Shown piece after piece: positions 7,976 through 16,492 of a DNA stretch of 64,000 bases. The number at the start of each line of letters is the position of its first letter. Position 1 is the stretch's first letter. The stretch comes from Micromonospora globbae (lineage in GTDB: Bacteria; Actinomycetota; Actinomycetes; Mycobacteriales; Micromonosporaceae), in contig NZ_RAQQ01000004.1 of NCBI RefSeq assembly GCF_003610785.1, positions 186,001-250,000 on the forward strand. Reading direction: 5' to 3'. The position numbers and the translations under genes were made by a program. The notes below the pieces were generated by a model. It was not told where the DNA came from. It did no database searches and worked only from the letters and a program-made list of their open reading frames with translations.

Positions 7976-9955
7976 TCAGGGGGTCAGGGCCAGGTACCCG
8001 CGTTCGGCCGCCTCCTGGAGCAGCCACTGGTCCCGGTACCAGCCGGGCGCCGCGACCAGGTCGGCGTGCCGGCCGCGCTGCACCACGCGCCCGGCGTCCA
8101 GGACCACGATCTCGTCCAGCCCGACCAGGCCGGTGAGCCGGTGGCTGATCAGCAGCACCGAGTGCGCGGCCGGCGTGGCGGCCAGCGCCGAGGCGAGCAC
8201 CGCGTCGGCGGCGCTCGGGTCCAGCCCCTCGGTCGGCTCGTCGAGCACCAGCACGGGCGGCGCGGCCAGCAGCGCCCGGGCCAGGGCGAGGCGCTGCCGC
8301 TGCCCGCCGGAGAGCTGCCCGCCCTCCTCGCCGACCACGGTGTCCCAGCCGGCCGGCTGGGCGCGTACCCAGTCCAGCAGGCCGGCGGCGGCCGCCGCGC
8401 CGGCCAGCTCCTCCTCGCCCGCGCCGGGCCGGCCGAGCAGGAGGTTCTCCCGGACGGTGGCGTGGAAGACGTACGCCTCGGCGAGCAGGCCGCCGACCAC
8501 CCGGGGCAGCTCGTCCTCGGCGTACGCGGCGAGGTCCCGCCCGCCCACCGTCGCCCGGCCGCCCTCGGGGCGTACGGCGCCGGTCAGGACGGCGGCCAGG
8601 GTGCTCTTGCCGGCGCCGCTCGGGCCGACCACGGCCACCCGCCGTCCCGGCGGAAGGTCGAGGGTCACCCGGTCGAGCGCCGGCGCGGCACCGGCCCGGT
8701 ACCGGACCGTCACCTCGTCGAGCCGGACCTCGTACGCCTCGGCCCGGATCGCCTCGGGCCCGCCCTCGTCCGCGCGGCCGGTACCGGCCGGCGGGGCGCT
8801 CGGCGCCGCGGCGGTCGCGCCGCCGGGCGGGATGGTCGGAGCCGTGGCGGTCGCGTCGGCGGGCGGGGTGGTCGGGGCCGTGGTGGTGTCGCCGAGCAGG
8901 GCGGCCACCCGGGTCAGCCCGGCGCCGAGCTGGGTCCGCTGGCGGGCCGCGCCGACCAGCGCCAACGCGATCTCGACGGCGCTCAGGGTGCCGACCGCCA
9001 GGACGCCGACCAGCACGCCGGGCACGTCGGCGGCGAGCGCGACGAGCACCACCGCGCCGGCCGTGAGTCCCGCGACGAGGGTGCCCACCGCGTCCACCGC
9101 GAATCCGGCGGCGGCGAGCCGGCGTTCCAGGCGCGCGAGCCGCCGGGCGCGCCCCGTCGCGGCGTCCAACGCCGAGTCGGTGGCGCCGAACGCGGCCAGG
9201 TCGGCGGCGCCGTGGGTCAGGTCGACGGCGTCGGCGGCCAGCGCGCCGCGCAGCGGGGCCAGTTCGGCCGCGCTGCGCCGGGTCAGCGCGGTGGCCAGGA
9301 CGGGCAGCGCGAGCCCGGCGACGAGCAGCCCGGCGGCGAGCACCGCGGCGGCCGGTGGCGAGATCAGGACGGCGCCGCCCACCGCCACGACGCTCACGAG
9401 CACCGCCGCGGCGCCCGGGACGAGCACCCGGAGCAGCAGGTCCTGGACCGCCTCCACGTCGGAGACGAGCCGGCTCAGCGCGTCCCCGGAGCGCGGGGCG
9501 CGCGCCCGCCGGGCGGCGAGGGTGGCGAAGACCCGGGCCCGGACGTCGGTGATCATCCGGAGCACGGCGTCGTGCCCGGCGAGCCGTTCGGTGTAGCGGA
9601 GGACACCGCGGCTGATCGCCAGCGCGCGCACGGCGACGATGGCCACGGTGAGCCGGTCCAGCGGTGGCCGTCCGGCGGCGCTCATCAACAGCCAGGTGGC
9701 CGTCGCCATGAGGGCCAGCCCGGCGAACTCGGTGGCGGCGGCGAGCAGGCCGGCCCCGACGAGGCGGCCGAGGTACGGGCGCGCGAGCCGCAGCACGGCG
9801 CGCTCCGCCGCCCCGGCGCGTACGGGGGGCGCGGGCCGGTCCGCGGTGCGGACGGGCGGGTCGACCGCCGCGGGGCCGGCCACGTCGAACTCGGCGGGGC
9901 CCGTCACCGCCCCGCCGGTGCGGTCCGGCCGGCGACGTCGGGGGGCGGTGCTCAT
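7976..9955 (-). CDS. cydC: Thiol reductant ABC exporter subunit CydC
   Basis: 659 aa. Start ATG 9955 overlaps the cydD stop by 4 bp (ATGA). Residues ~60-340 hold the six-helix membrane domain of a type IV ABC exporter; the linker contains a low-complexity Thr/Ala/Pro stretch. The nucleotide-binding domain has Walker A GPSGAGKST, signature [16 protein letters not shown], Walker B VLVLDEPTEGLDP and switch ISHRL, all canonical. CydDC exports glutathione or cysteine to the outside of the membrane, needed to assemble haem in cytochrome bd. Being last in cydA-cydB-cydD-cydC fits that role. Confidence 0.93.
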   Translation of the reverse strand: MSTAPRRRRPDRTGGAVTGPAEFDVAGPAAVDPPVRTADRPAPPVRAGAAERAVLRLARPYLGRLVGAGLLAAATEFAGLALMATATWLLMSAAGRPPLDRLTVAIVAVRALAISRGVLRYTERLAGHDAVLRMITDVRARVFATLAARRARAPRSGDALSRLVSDVEAVQDLLLRVLVPGAAAVLVSVVAVGGAVLISPPAAAVLAAGLLVAGLALPVLATALTRRSAAELAPLRGALAADAVDLTHGAADLAAFGATDSALDAATGRARRLARLERRLAAAGFAVDAVGTLVAGLTAGAVVLVALAADVPGVLVGVLAVGTLSAVEIALALVGAARQRTQLGAGLTRVAALLGDTTTAPTTPPADATATAPTIPPGGATAAAPSAPPAGTGRADEGGPEAIRAEAYEVRLDEVTVRYRAGAAPALDRVTLDLPPGRRVAVVGPSGAGKSTLAAVLTGAVRPEGGRATVGGRDLAAYAEDELPRVVGGLLAEAYVFHATVRENLLLGRPGAGEEELAGAAAAAGLLDWVRAQPAGWDTVVGEEGGQLSGGQRQRLALARALLAAPPVLVLDEPTEGLDPSAADAVLASALAATPAAHSVLLISHRLTGLVGLDEIVVLDAGRVVQRGRHADLVAAPGWYRDQWLLQEAAERGYLALTP

Positions 9956-11637
9956 CGGGTCGCCTCTCCGGCCGGGGTGGGCACCAGTTCGGTCACCCGG
10001 CCGTCCTCGATCCGCAGGATCCGGTCGGCGTTCTCCAGCAGCGCCGGGCGGTGCGCGACCAGCAGGGCCGTACGGCCGGCCACGAGGCGGCGGGTGGCCG
10101 CCAGGACGACCGCCTCCGACGCGCTGTCCAGCCGCGCGGTGGGTTCGTCGAGCAGCACGACGGGGGCGTCCCGGAGGAACGCCCGGGCCAGCGCCACCCG
10201 TTGCCGCTGCCCGCTGGAGAGGCCGTGCCCGCGCTCGCCGAGCACCGTGCCGAGGCCCTCGGGCAGGCCGGCGACCACCTCGTCGAGCGCCGCGTCGCGG
10301 ACCGCGGCGGAAAGCGCCGCGTCGGGGGTGTCCGGCGCGCCGAGCCGGATGTTGTCGGCCAGCGAGGCGGCGAAGAGGTGCGCCCGCTGCGGCACCCAGG
10401 CGAGCTGGCGCCGCCAGGCGTCCAGGTCGGCGTCGGCCAGGTCCACCCCGTCGACGGTCACCCGGCCGCTGGTCGGGGTGACGAAGCCGAGCAGCAGCCC
10501 GAGCAGGGTGCTCTTGCCGGCGCCACTGGGGCCGATGACGGCGATCCGCTCGCCCGGCCGGACGGTCAGCGTCACGTCGCGCAGCGCCGTGGTCCGCTCG
10601 TACGCCACCGTCACGGCCTCGAACCGGATCTCGCCCCGGCCGTCCGGCACCGGGCGCGCGCCCGCCGCGCCGTCCCGCGTCGGGGCCGGCGCGCCCTCCT
10701 GCACCGCGAACGCGTCGTTGAGGGCGGTGAGCCCCTCCATGCTGGCGTGGAACCGGCTGCCGGCCGCCCGCAGCGGCAGGTACGCCTCGGGCGTGAGCAG
10801 CAGCACCAGCAGCGCGGTCTGCAGGGCGAGCCCGCCGCCGAGCAGCCGGATGCCGACCGGCACCGCCACGAGCGCCACCGAGAGGGTGGCGACCAGCTCC
10901 AGCACGAGGGCGGAGAGGAACGCGATGCGCAGCGTCCGCATGGTGGCGGCCCGGTGCCCGTCGGCCATGCGGCGCACCACGTCGACCTGGGCCCGGGCGC
11001 GACCGAAGGCGCGCAGCGTGGGGAGCCCGGCGACCATGTCGAGGAAGTGCCCGCCGAGCAGGGACAGCCGCCGCCACTGGCGTTCGGTGGCGGCCTGCGC
11101 CTGCCACCCGAGCAGCGCCCCGAAGATCGGGATCAGCGGCAGGGTCAGCACGATGATCACCGCGGAGCTCCAGTCGGCGAGGCCGATCCGGGCGACCACG
11201 GCCAGCGGGACGGTGACGCTGAGCACGAGCTGCGGCAGGTAGCCGGTGAAGTAGGCGTCCAGCGCGTCCAGCCCACGCCCGGCGAGGGTGGCGAGCTGCC
11301 CGGCCCGCTGGCCGGCCACCCAGCCGGGCCCGTGCCGCCCGACGGCCGCGAGCAGGTCGGAGCGGAGCGCGGCCTTGACCGTGGCGGCCACCCGGGCGGC
11401 CACGGTGCCCTGTGCCCAGACCAGCAGCGCGCGGGCCGCCACGGTGGCCGCGAAGCCGGCCAGGGCGGGCCGGTCGAGGCGTCCGTCGAACGCGGTGGCG
11501 AGCAGCGCGGCCAGTGCGGTCGCCTGCGCGACGACCAGCCCCGCGGCGATCACCCCGAGCAGGGCGAGCAGGGCGAGGTCGCGGCGGGCCGCGGGGACCC
11601 GACGCAGCAGACGCGGGTCGAAGGGGCGGCGGTTCAC
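9952..11637 (-). CDS. cydD: Thiol reductant ABC exporter subunit CydD
   Basis: 561 aa from GTG 11637, which overlaps the cydB stop by 4 bp (GTGA). Membrane domain over residues ~20-310, then the ATPase domain: Walker A GPSGAGKST, signature GLSSGQRQRVALARAF, Walker B VVLLDEPTARLD and switch VAHRP. It pairs with CydC as a heterodimeric thiol exporter. Both 4-bp overlaps (cydB/cydD and cydD/cydC) indicate coupled translation of the operon. Confidence 0.93.
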   Translation of the reverse strand: MNRRPFDPRLLRRVPAARRDLALLALLGVIAAGLVVAQATALAALLATAFDGRLDRPALAGFAATVAARALLVWAQGTVAARVAATVKAALRSDLLAAVGRHGPGWVAGQRAGQLATLAGRGLDALDAYFTGYLPQLVLSVTVPLAVVARIGLADWSSAVIIVLTLPLIPIFGALLGWQAQAATERQWRRLSLLGGHFLDMVAGLPTLRAFGRARAQVDVVRRMADGHRAATMRTLRIAFLSALVLELVATLSVALVAVPVGIRLLGGGLALQTALLVLLLTPEAYLPLRAAGSRFHASMEGLTALNDAFAVQEGAPAPTRDGAAGARPVPDGRGEIRFEAVTVAYERTTALRDVTLTVRPGERIAVIGPSGAGKSTLLGLLLGFVTPTSGRVTVDGVDLADADLDAWRRQLAWVPQRAHLFAASLADNIRLGAPDTPDAALSAAVRDAALDEVVAGLPEGLGTVLGERGHGLSSGQRQRVALARAFLRDAPVVLLDEPTARLDSASEAVVLAATRRLVAGRTALLVAHRPALLENADRILRIEDGRVTELVPTPAGEATR

Positions 11638-12641
11638 CAGTACACCGGTGCCCTGCCGTCGATCCGTCCCCGGAACACCCACCAGCACATCAGTTGGAAG
11701 CCTAGTAGGGCCGGCGCGAGCGGCAGCACGAGCCAGCCGAGCAGGCGCAGGGTCGGCTCGCTGGCCGCCGCGTCGGCCACGGTCAGGGACGCGCCCGGAT
11801 CGACCGTGGAGACGAGCACGAAGGGCCAGAGGGCCGCGCCGACCAGCGCCACGGGCAGCGCCAGGGCCACCGACGTGGCGGCGAAGGCCAGCCCGGGCCG
11901 CCGGCGGTGGAGCGCCGCCCGGGCCACCAGCAGCGCCGCGACCAGCGCCACGGGCAGCAGTACGCCGAGCGCCGGTCGCTGCACGGCCGCGCGTACCCGG
12001 TCGGAGAGGAGACCGAGGACGGTGGCCGCGCCGACCGCGGCGAGCGCCACCGGGACCAGCCGGCGGGTGAGCCGGGCGGCGCCCGCGGCGTCGGCGGCCG
12101 GCAGCCGGAGTGCGAGGAAGGCCGCGCCGTGCACCGCCACGAGCGCCACCGTGGCCAGCGCGGCGGCCGCCGCGAACGGGGTGAACAGGTGGCCGAGCCC
12201 GGCGACGTGGCCGTCGGCGTGCAGCGGTACGCCCTGGAGCAGCCCGGCGAGCAGCGCGCCCCAGCCGAGCGCGGCGAGGGCACTGCCCACGACCACGACC
12301 CGGTCCCACCGCGCCCGGATCCGCTCGCGGGCGGGCCGGCTGCGCAGCTGCACCCCCGCGGTCACCAGGATCACCCCGGCGAGCGCGCCGAGCACGGCCG
12401 GGTAGAACCCGGCGAGCAGTTCGCCCTCCAGCAGCGGGAACGCGCCGAACAGGATGCCGACGGCCGCCACGAGCCAGACCTCGTTGCCGAGGAAGAACGG
12501 GCCGACGGCGTTGAGGGCGGTCCGGCGGCGGCGCGGGTCGGCGTCGCCGGCCAGTGCGAGACCGACGCCGTAGTCGTAGCCGCCGAGGACCAGGTAGGTG
12601 GCGAAGAAGAGGCCGAGCAGGGCGTACCAGGCGAGTTCCAC
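11634..12641 (-). CDS. cydB: Cytochrome bd ubiquinol/menaquinol oxidase subunit II
   Basis: 335 aa, the usual size. The N-terminus (A-W-Y-A-L-L-G-L-F-F-A-T-Y-L-V-L-G-G-Y-D-Y-G-V-G) contains the GG-x-D-x-G motif typical of CydB, and L-G-N-E-V-W-L-V-A-A follows. About eight to nine transmembrane segments are visible. It is the partner of CydA in the terminal oxidase used at low oxygen. Nine bp separate it from cydA. Confidence 0.95.
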   Translation of the reverse strand: MELAWYALLGLFFATYLVLGGYDYGVGLALAGDADPRRRRTALNAVGPFFLGNEVWLVAAVGILFGAFPLLEGELLAGFYPAVLGALAGVILVTAGVQLRSRPARERIRARWDRVVVVGSALAALGWGALLAGLLQGVPLHADGHVAGLGHLFTPFAAAAALATVALVAVHGAAFLALRLPAADAAGAARLTRRLVPVALAAVGAATVLGLLSDRVRAAVQRPALGVLLPVALVAALLVARAALHRRRPGLAFAATSVALALPVALVGAALWPFVLVSTVDPGASLTVADAAASEPTLRLLGWLVLPLAPALLGFQLMCWWVFRGRIDGRAPVYW

Positions 12642-12650
12642 GATCGCTCC

Positions 12651-13898
12651 TCACGCGAAGGCGGGTTCGGGACGGAGGTCGGCGGGATGGCCCGGCGGCC
12701 GGCCGAGGGCGGGATCGTCCGCCCCGCGGGCGGCGTGCCGGGCGATGAGCGTCCAGTTGGTGACGGCGAGCGTGCCGAGCAGCAGGCTGAACCCGATCAG
12801 GGAGGCGAGCATCACCGGGGCGGCCACCGGCGAGACGGCCTGGTCGACCGGAAGCAGCCCGTACGCCACCCAGGGCTGGCGGCCGACCTCGCGGGCGATC
12901 CAGCCGAGGATCACCGCGACGAACGGCAGCGGCAGGCCGAGCAGCAGCAGCCAGAGCGGGAAGCGCAGCCGGATGACCCAGTCCCGCCAGAGCAGGGGCA
13001 GCAGCAGCCAGAGCGCGCCGAGGCCCAGGCCGATGAGGATCATGAAGCCGAGCCCGACGTTGGCGAGCACGGGCGGGGTGTAGTCGCCGGGGCCGAACCG
13101 GGCCGTCCACTCGGCGATGAGCGCGTCCGCGTCGGCGCCGCTGCCGAACTTGGTGGGCTGCACGGCGCCGACCGGGCCGAACTGCGCGAAGCCGAAGCCC
13201 TGCACCAGGGTGATGGCCAGCGCCGCGGTGACCAGGCCGATCCGCAGCGAGGCGCGGAAGAGCGCGAAGTCGGGGGTGCGCCGGATCAGGTGGTAGGCGC
13301 TGACCGCCGCCATCAGCATCCCGCCCACCAGCAGGGCCGCCGAGACGACGTGCCCGAACGCCATGCCGAGGCTCGGGTTGGTGAGCAGCGCCGGGAAGTC
13401 GGTGAGGTGGGCAATCCCGTCGCGGACCTCGTAGCCGACGGGGTTCTGCAACCACGAGTTGGCCACCATGATCCAGAACGCCGAGGCGTACGCGGTGAGC
13501 GCCACGCCCCACAGCAGCGCGAGGTGCACGCCGCGCCGCAGCCGGTGCCACCCGAAGATCCACATGCCGAGGAACGTGGACTCCAGGAAGAAGGCGACCA
13601 GTGTCTCGATGGCCAGGGGCGCGCCGAAGACGTTGCCGACGTAGCGCGACAGCCCGCTCCAGTTCAGCCCGAACTGGAACTCCATGACGATGCCGGTGGC
13701 GATGCCGAGCACGTAGTTGATGACGTACAGCTGGCCCCAGAACCGGGTCAGCCGCTCGTACTTCGGGTTGCCCGTGACGACCCAGGCGGTCTGGATCCCG
13801 ACCAGGAGGGTGACCAGGCCGAGTGTGACGACCACGAAGAGGAAGTGGATCGACGTCGTGGTCGCGAACTGAAGTCGGGCGAGGAGCAGGGTGTCCAT
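12651..13898 (-). CDS. cydA: Cytochrome bd oxidase subunit I
   Basis: 415 aa, markedly shorter than the ~520 aa of Escherichia coli CydA; the short form lacks the Q-loop insert and is usual in actinobacteria. His18 (T-S-I-H-F) is the conserved N-terminal haem ligand; G-I-V-M-E-F-Q-F-G and the N-W-S-G-L-S-R-Y-V-G motif are present, as is GRQPW in the quinol loop. The enzyme oxidises menaquinol and reduces oxygen to water. ATG 13898 has GGAGAG 8-10 nt upstream. The upstream 126 bp hold BlaI-type operator sequences, which suggests control by the blaI product encoded just beyond. Confidence 0.95.
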   Translation of the reverse strand: MDTLLLARLQFATTTSIHFLFVVVTLGLVTLLVGIQTAWVVTGNPKYERLTRFWGQLYVINYVLGIATGIVMEFQFGLNWSGLSRYVGNVFGAPLAIETLVAFFLESTFLGMWIFGWHRLRRGVHLALLWGVALTAYASAFWIMVANSWLQNPVGYEVRDGIAHLTDFPALLTNPSLGMAFGHVVSAALLVGGMLMAAVSAYHLIRRTPDFALFRASLRIGLVTAALAITLVQGFGFAQFGPVGAVQPTKFGSGADADALIAEWTARFGPGDYTPPVLANVGLGFMILIGLGLGALWLLLPLLWRDWVIRLRFPLWLLLLGLPLPFVAVILGWIAREVGRQPWVAYGLLPVDQAVSPVAAPVMLASLIGFSLLLGTLAVTNWTLIARHAARGADDPALGRPPGHPADLRPEPAFA

Positions 13899-13965
13899 GG
13901 CCGGCTCTCCAACGGTTGGCTCGCTTGTCGTAGAGAGCCTACACGTAGATTCCCTACCTATAACT

Positions 13966-13983
13966 ACTACATCATGTCGTAGT
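13966..13983. promoter_or_regulatory. Dyad in the cydA promoter region
   Basis: ACTAC at 13966-13970 and GTAGT at 13979-13983 flank an 8-bp centre; 14 of 18 positions match the reverse complement. It lies about 70 bp before the cydA start, next to a second, better BlaI-like site. The spacing differs from that site, so it may be an auxiliary half-site pair. Confidence 0.45.
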
Positions 13984-13989
13984 CGACTT

Positions 13990-14006
13990 TACGACAAGAC
14001 GTAGTA
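13990..14006. promoter_or_regulatory. BlaI-type operator upstream of cydA
   Basis: TACGAC-N5-GTAGTA, 11 of 12 arm positions matching the ideal TACTAC-N5-GTAGTA. The same arrangement (TCCTAC-N5-GTAGTA) overlaps the promoter of the blaI gene at 15457-15473. It lies ~92 bp upstream of the cydA ATG in the gap after the M56 gene, so its probable target is the cyd operon. Confidence 0.6.
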
Positions 14007-14024
14007 GTGATGGGGGTCGCTCGA

Positions 14025-14927
14025 TCAGCTGAGGAAGAGCGAGATCGGCATCGCGACGAGCGTCGAGGCGACGGCCAGCGCCGTGAGCAGCAGGATCCGG
14101 GGCGGCTCGGCGACGACCAGCAGGCGCTGCACCCGGACGTCCAGGTCCCGGTCACCGAGCCCGAGGGCTCCCGCCGGGGTGACCCGGTGGCCCGCCGTGG
14201 CGAAACGGCGCAGGGCGGCGGCCAGCGACTCGGGGTGCAGCTCGCGCGCCTTGTCGTCGGCGCGCATCTCGACCAGCAGGGCGACCCGCTCGTACGCCTC
14301 GCGGACCCAGCGGACCCACGGCAGCGCGCGGCTGAGCGCCGTGAACGGCAGCAGCACGAGGTCGTGCCGCTCCTGGGCGTGCGCCCGCTCGTGGGTGAGC
14401 ACCGCGTCCAGTTCCGCGCGGTCCAGCAGGCTCAACGCGCCCGCGCTCACCACCACCCGCGGCCGCACCCCCGGCAGGCAGTACGCCGCCGCGCTCGGGT
14501 GGTCGAGCACCAGCGCCCCGGGTACGGCCGGGTCGTCCCGGGCCACCAGGGCGAGCAGCTCCCGGTGCCGGCGCTGGGCGCGCAGCGTCCCGTGGATGCT
14601 GCGTACGGTCGTGGTCAGCAGCACGGCACCGATGCCGAAGCCGACACCCACACCGGCCAGGTGCAGGACGTTCACGCCGGCGGGCAGCCGGTCGTGCAGC
14701 AGGTCGTCGAAGAGGGCGACCAGGGCGCTTCCCGGCGGCAGGTCGTACGCGGCCAGGCCGAGCGCCATCGGCAGGCCCATCGCGGCGAGGCCGACCGCGA
14801 GCCCGACCGCCTGCCAGCAGACGATCGCCACGCGGGGGCTGTGCCACGGCCAGGTCGAGCGGGCCAGCACCTGGGCGGTCAGCCAGCAGGCCAGCACCGT
14901 CGCGGCGAAGTGCAGAGCGTACGCCAC
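14025..14927 (-). CDS. M56 family (BlaR1-like) membrane metallopeptidase
   Basis: 300 aa. Zinc-binding HExxH is HERAH in L-T-H-E-R-A-H-A-Q-E-R-H-D at about residue 175-187. Hydrophobic helices lie near residues 1-20, 35-60, 88-110 and at the C-terminus (A-L-A-V-A-S-T-L-V-A-M-P). There is no penicillin-binding sensor domain, so this is the minimal actinobacterial form. Family members cleave the BlaI-type repressor or its partner in response to an envelope or antibiotic signal. It lies 12 bp downstream of blaI and is surely in its operon. Confidence 0.88.
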   Translation of the reverse strand: MAYALHFAATVLACWLTAQVLARSTWPWHSPRVAIVCWQAVGLAVGLAAMGLPMALGLAAYDLPPGSALVALFDDLLHDRLPAGVNVLHLAGVGVGFGIGAVLLTTTVRSIHGTLRAQRRHRELLALVARDDPAVPGALVLDHPSAAAYCLPGVRPRVVVSAGALSLLDRAELDAVLTHERAHAQERHDLVLLPFTALSRALPWVRWVREAYERVALLVEMRADDKARELHPESLAAALRRFATAGHRVTPAGALGLGDRDLDVRVQRLLVVAEPPRILLLTALAVASTLVAMPISLFLS

Positions 14928-14939
14928 GGCCGCCGCCCC

Positions 14940-15449
14940 CTACCTGTCCGCTGCCTCGTCGGCCGGCGGACGGGTGACCCGCCCGCTCGTCGGCCCCTCG
15001 ATCCGGTCGGTCAGGGCGCCCGGACCGGTGTGCCCGCCGCCGGTGTCGGCCGGCCGGGCAGTGCCCTGCCCGCCCGGAGCACCGCCCGTGGCCTCGGCCG
15101 CCAGAGCGGCGCGCAGCACCTCGGCCTCCGTGCCGGTCACCGAGCGGGCGAAACGCACCAGCGCGGCGTCCCGGCTGCCACCGAGGTCGAGCGCGTCGAG
15201 CATGAGCTGGGCGATGTGCGCCTCACGGCTGGCCGCGGCCCGGTACCGCCAGGCCCGCCCCTCCCGCTGGCGCTCCACCATGCCCTTGCCGGCCAGCCGG
15301 TCGAGCACGGTCATCACCGTCGTGTAGGCCAGCTCCCGACCGGCCAGCGCGTCGGCGACCTCGCGGACGGTCACGCCGTCCGACGTGCTCGGGACCGTGT
15401 CCCACAGCACGTCCATCACCGCACGTTCGAGATCACCAAGCCGCGTCAC
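14940..15449 (-). CDS. BlaI/MecI/CopY family transcriptional repressor
   Basis: 169 aa. The N-terminal winged helix is complete: L-G-D-L-E-R-A-V-M-D-V-L-W, T-V-R-E-V-A-D-A-L, L-A-Y-T-T-V-M-T-V-L-D-R-L-A-G-K-G and the wing G-R-A-W-R-Y. The dimerisation helices run to about residue 125; the remaining Gly/Pro-rich tail is longer than usual. Start GTG 15449 is preceded at 6 nt by the -10-like TAGGAT and no Shine-Dalgarno, so it is read as leaderless. A BlaI-type operator covers that promoter (autoregulation). The second similar operator before cydA suggests that this protein also controls cytochrome bd. Confidence 0.93.
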   Translation of the reverse strand: MTRLGDLERAVMDVLWDTVPSTSDGVTVREVADALAGRELAYTTVMTVLDRLAGKGMVERQREGRAWRYRAAASREAHIAQLMLDALDLGGSRDAALVRFARSVTGTEAEVLRAALAAEATGGAPGGQGTARPADTGGGHTGPGALTDRIEGPTSGRVTRPPADEAADR

Positions 15450-15456
15450 AGACCAA

Positions 15457-15473
15457 TCCTACCCCCCGTAGTA
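15457..15473. promoter_or_regulatory. BlaI-type operator over the blaI promoter
   Basis: TCCTAC-N5-GTAGTA on the + strand, 11 of 12 arm positions symmetric. It overlaps the -10-like TAGGAT (15456-15461, minus strand) that drives blaI, 8 bp from the start codon. Confidence 0.65.
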
Positions 15474-15595
15474 GACCCGCCCATCTGAGACAGGGCAGAC
15501 CAGCCAGCCGCGGGGGGCCAACGCCACGAGGTCGCCGCCCTCGACGCGCCCCGCCCAGCCCGCGCCCCGGACGCGCCCCGCCCGCGCCCCGGACC

Positions 15596-15951
15596 CGACA
15601 ACATCCAGGATGTAGTGGCCTCAACCACGCCCCGACCCGACAACATCCAGGACCTTGTGGTCTCCCGCCCGACCCGACAACGTCCAGGATCTTGTGGCTT
15701 CGACCGTGGGCCGATCCGACGACTTCCGAGAAGTGGGCGGCCCGCCCCACGCCGATCCGCCGGCAGTGGGGAAGGCGTGCCCTGGACCGCGCCCCCGGCC
15801 GGACGACAGGGACGTCGTGGCCGGCGTGCGCGCCGAGGCGAGGCGACGACATCCGGGTAGTTGTCGCCTCGACGGCGCGGCCACCCCACAACTTCCGGGA
15901 AGTTGTGGCCTCGCTCGCCCCTCGAACCAACAACATCCAGGAACTTGCGCG
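15596..15951. repeat. Array of seven imperfect palindromes
   Basis: Copies start at about 15596, 15638, 15675, 15717, 15844, 15886 and 15926. Most are spaced 37-42 bp; one gap is 127 bp. Consensus: (C)CGACAAC-ATCCAGGAT-(C/G)TTGTGG-CCTCG. The copy at 15886-15908 is a perfect palindrome, with arms CCACAACTTCC and GGAAGTTGTGG around a single G. Sequence between copies differs. Confidence 0.85.
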
Positions 15952-16297
15952 ATCTTGATGAGTGACCGCGCCACGCCGAGGGCGTCGTGCGGTGGCCCGC
16001 CGGGTGGCCGTTCGACCGACGGACTGGGAGGGCACAACGGGTCGCGCACGACCCTTGATGTGGGCACTTCCGGGTGCAGCGTTGATCGACTCGATGCCGC
16101 CGGCATCGGCGGCAACGCGCTGTCCGGGACACCCGCTGCCAGCGGCAGGAGTGGATCTGCTCCGGTCACCCGCAGATCAAGCACCCACGCCCGCCAGAGC
16201 CCACAAGCCCAACCCCACGGACGGGCCTGGACCACCGAGGTTTCGGGGGAGCCCCGCCCGCGGAGGGATCAAGCCTGACCGCCCGGAGCGGGTGGGG

Positions 16298-16391
16298 CTC
16301 TCCCGAAACCAGCAGAGGAGCCTCTCCCGAAACCAGCAGAGGAGCCTCTCCCGAAACCAGCAGAGGAGCCTCTCCCGAAACCAGCAGAGGG
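16298..16391. repeat. 24-bp tandem repeat, about four units
   Basis: Three exact copies of a 24-bp unit beginning CTCTCCCGAAACCAGC (16298-16321, 16322-16345, 16346-16369) and a fourth that diverges after 21 bp. The period is a multiple of three, so open frames cross it on both strands, but no start site or homology supports a gene. Confidence 0.9.
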
Positions 16392-16492
16392 ACGTGGGCG
16401 CCCCGGCACCGGCAGAGGAATGTGGCCCCGAAACCGGCGAAGGGGCGTCGCGGCGGAACCGCAGAGGGACGTGGCCTCCCAGGAAACCCGGA

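Larger units (their letters stand above)
15474..16492. other. Gene-free region with palindrome array and tandem repeat
   Basis: About 1 kb between blaI and the aldehyde dehydrogenase gene without a believable gene. It contains seven CCACAAC/GTTGTGG-type palindromes (15596-15951) and four 24-bp tandem repeats (16298-16391). Degenerate copies of the tandem repeat core continue to about 16475 (GCAGAGG-x words). Confidence 0.65.

Noticed and set aside
9952..13563. Very long minus-strand frame suggesting a fused 1203-aa protein
   Set aside because: Its first ~640 codons are the out-of-frame shadow of cydA and cydB; true cydD starts at GTG 11637, overlapping the cydB stop by 4 bp. The same applies to the frame running from cydC into cydD.
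15596..15951. CRISPR-like array (regular repeats with short spacers)
   Set aside because: The repeats are themselves strong palindromes that vary between copies, the gaps are only ~15 bp except one of ~100 bp, and no cas genes are nearby.
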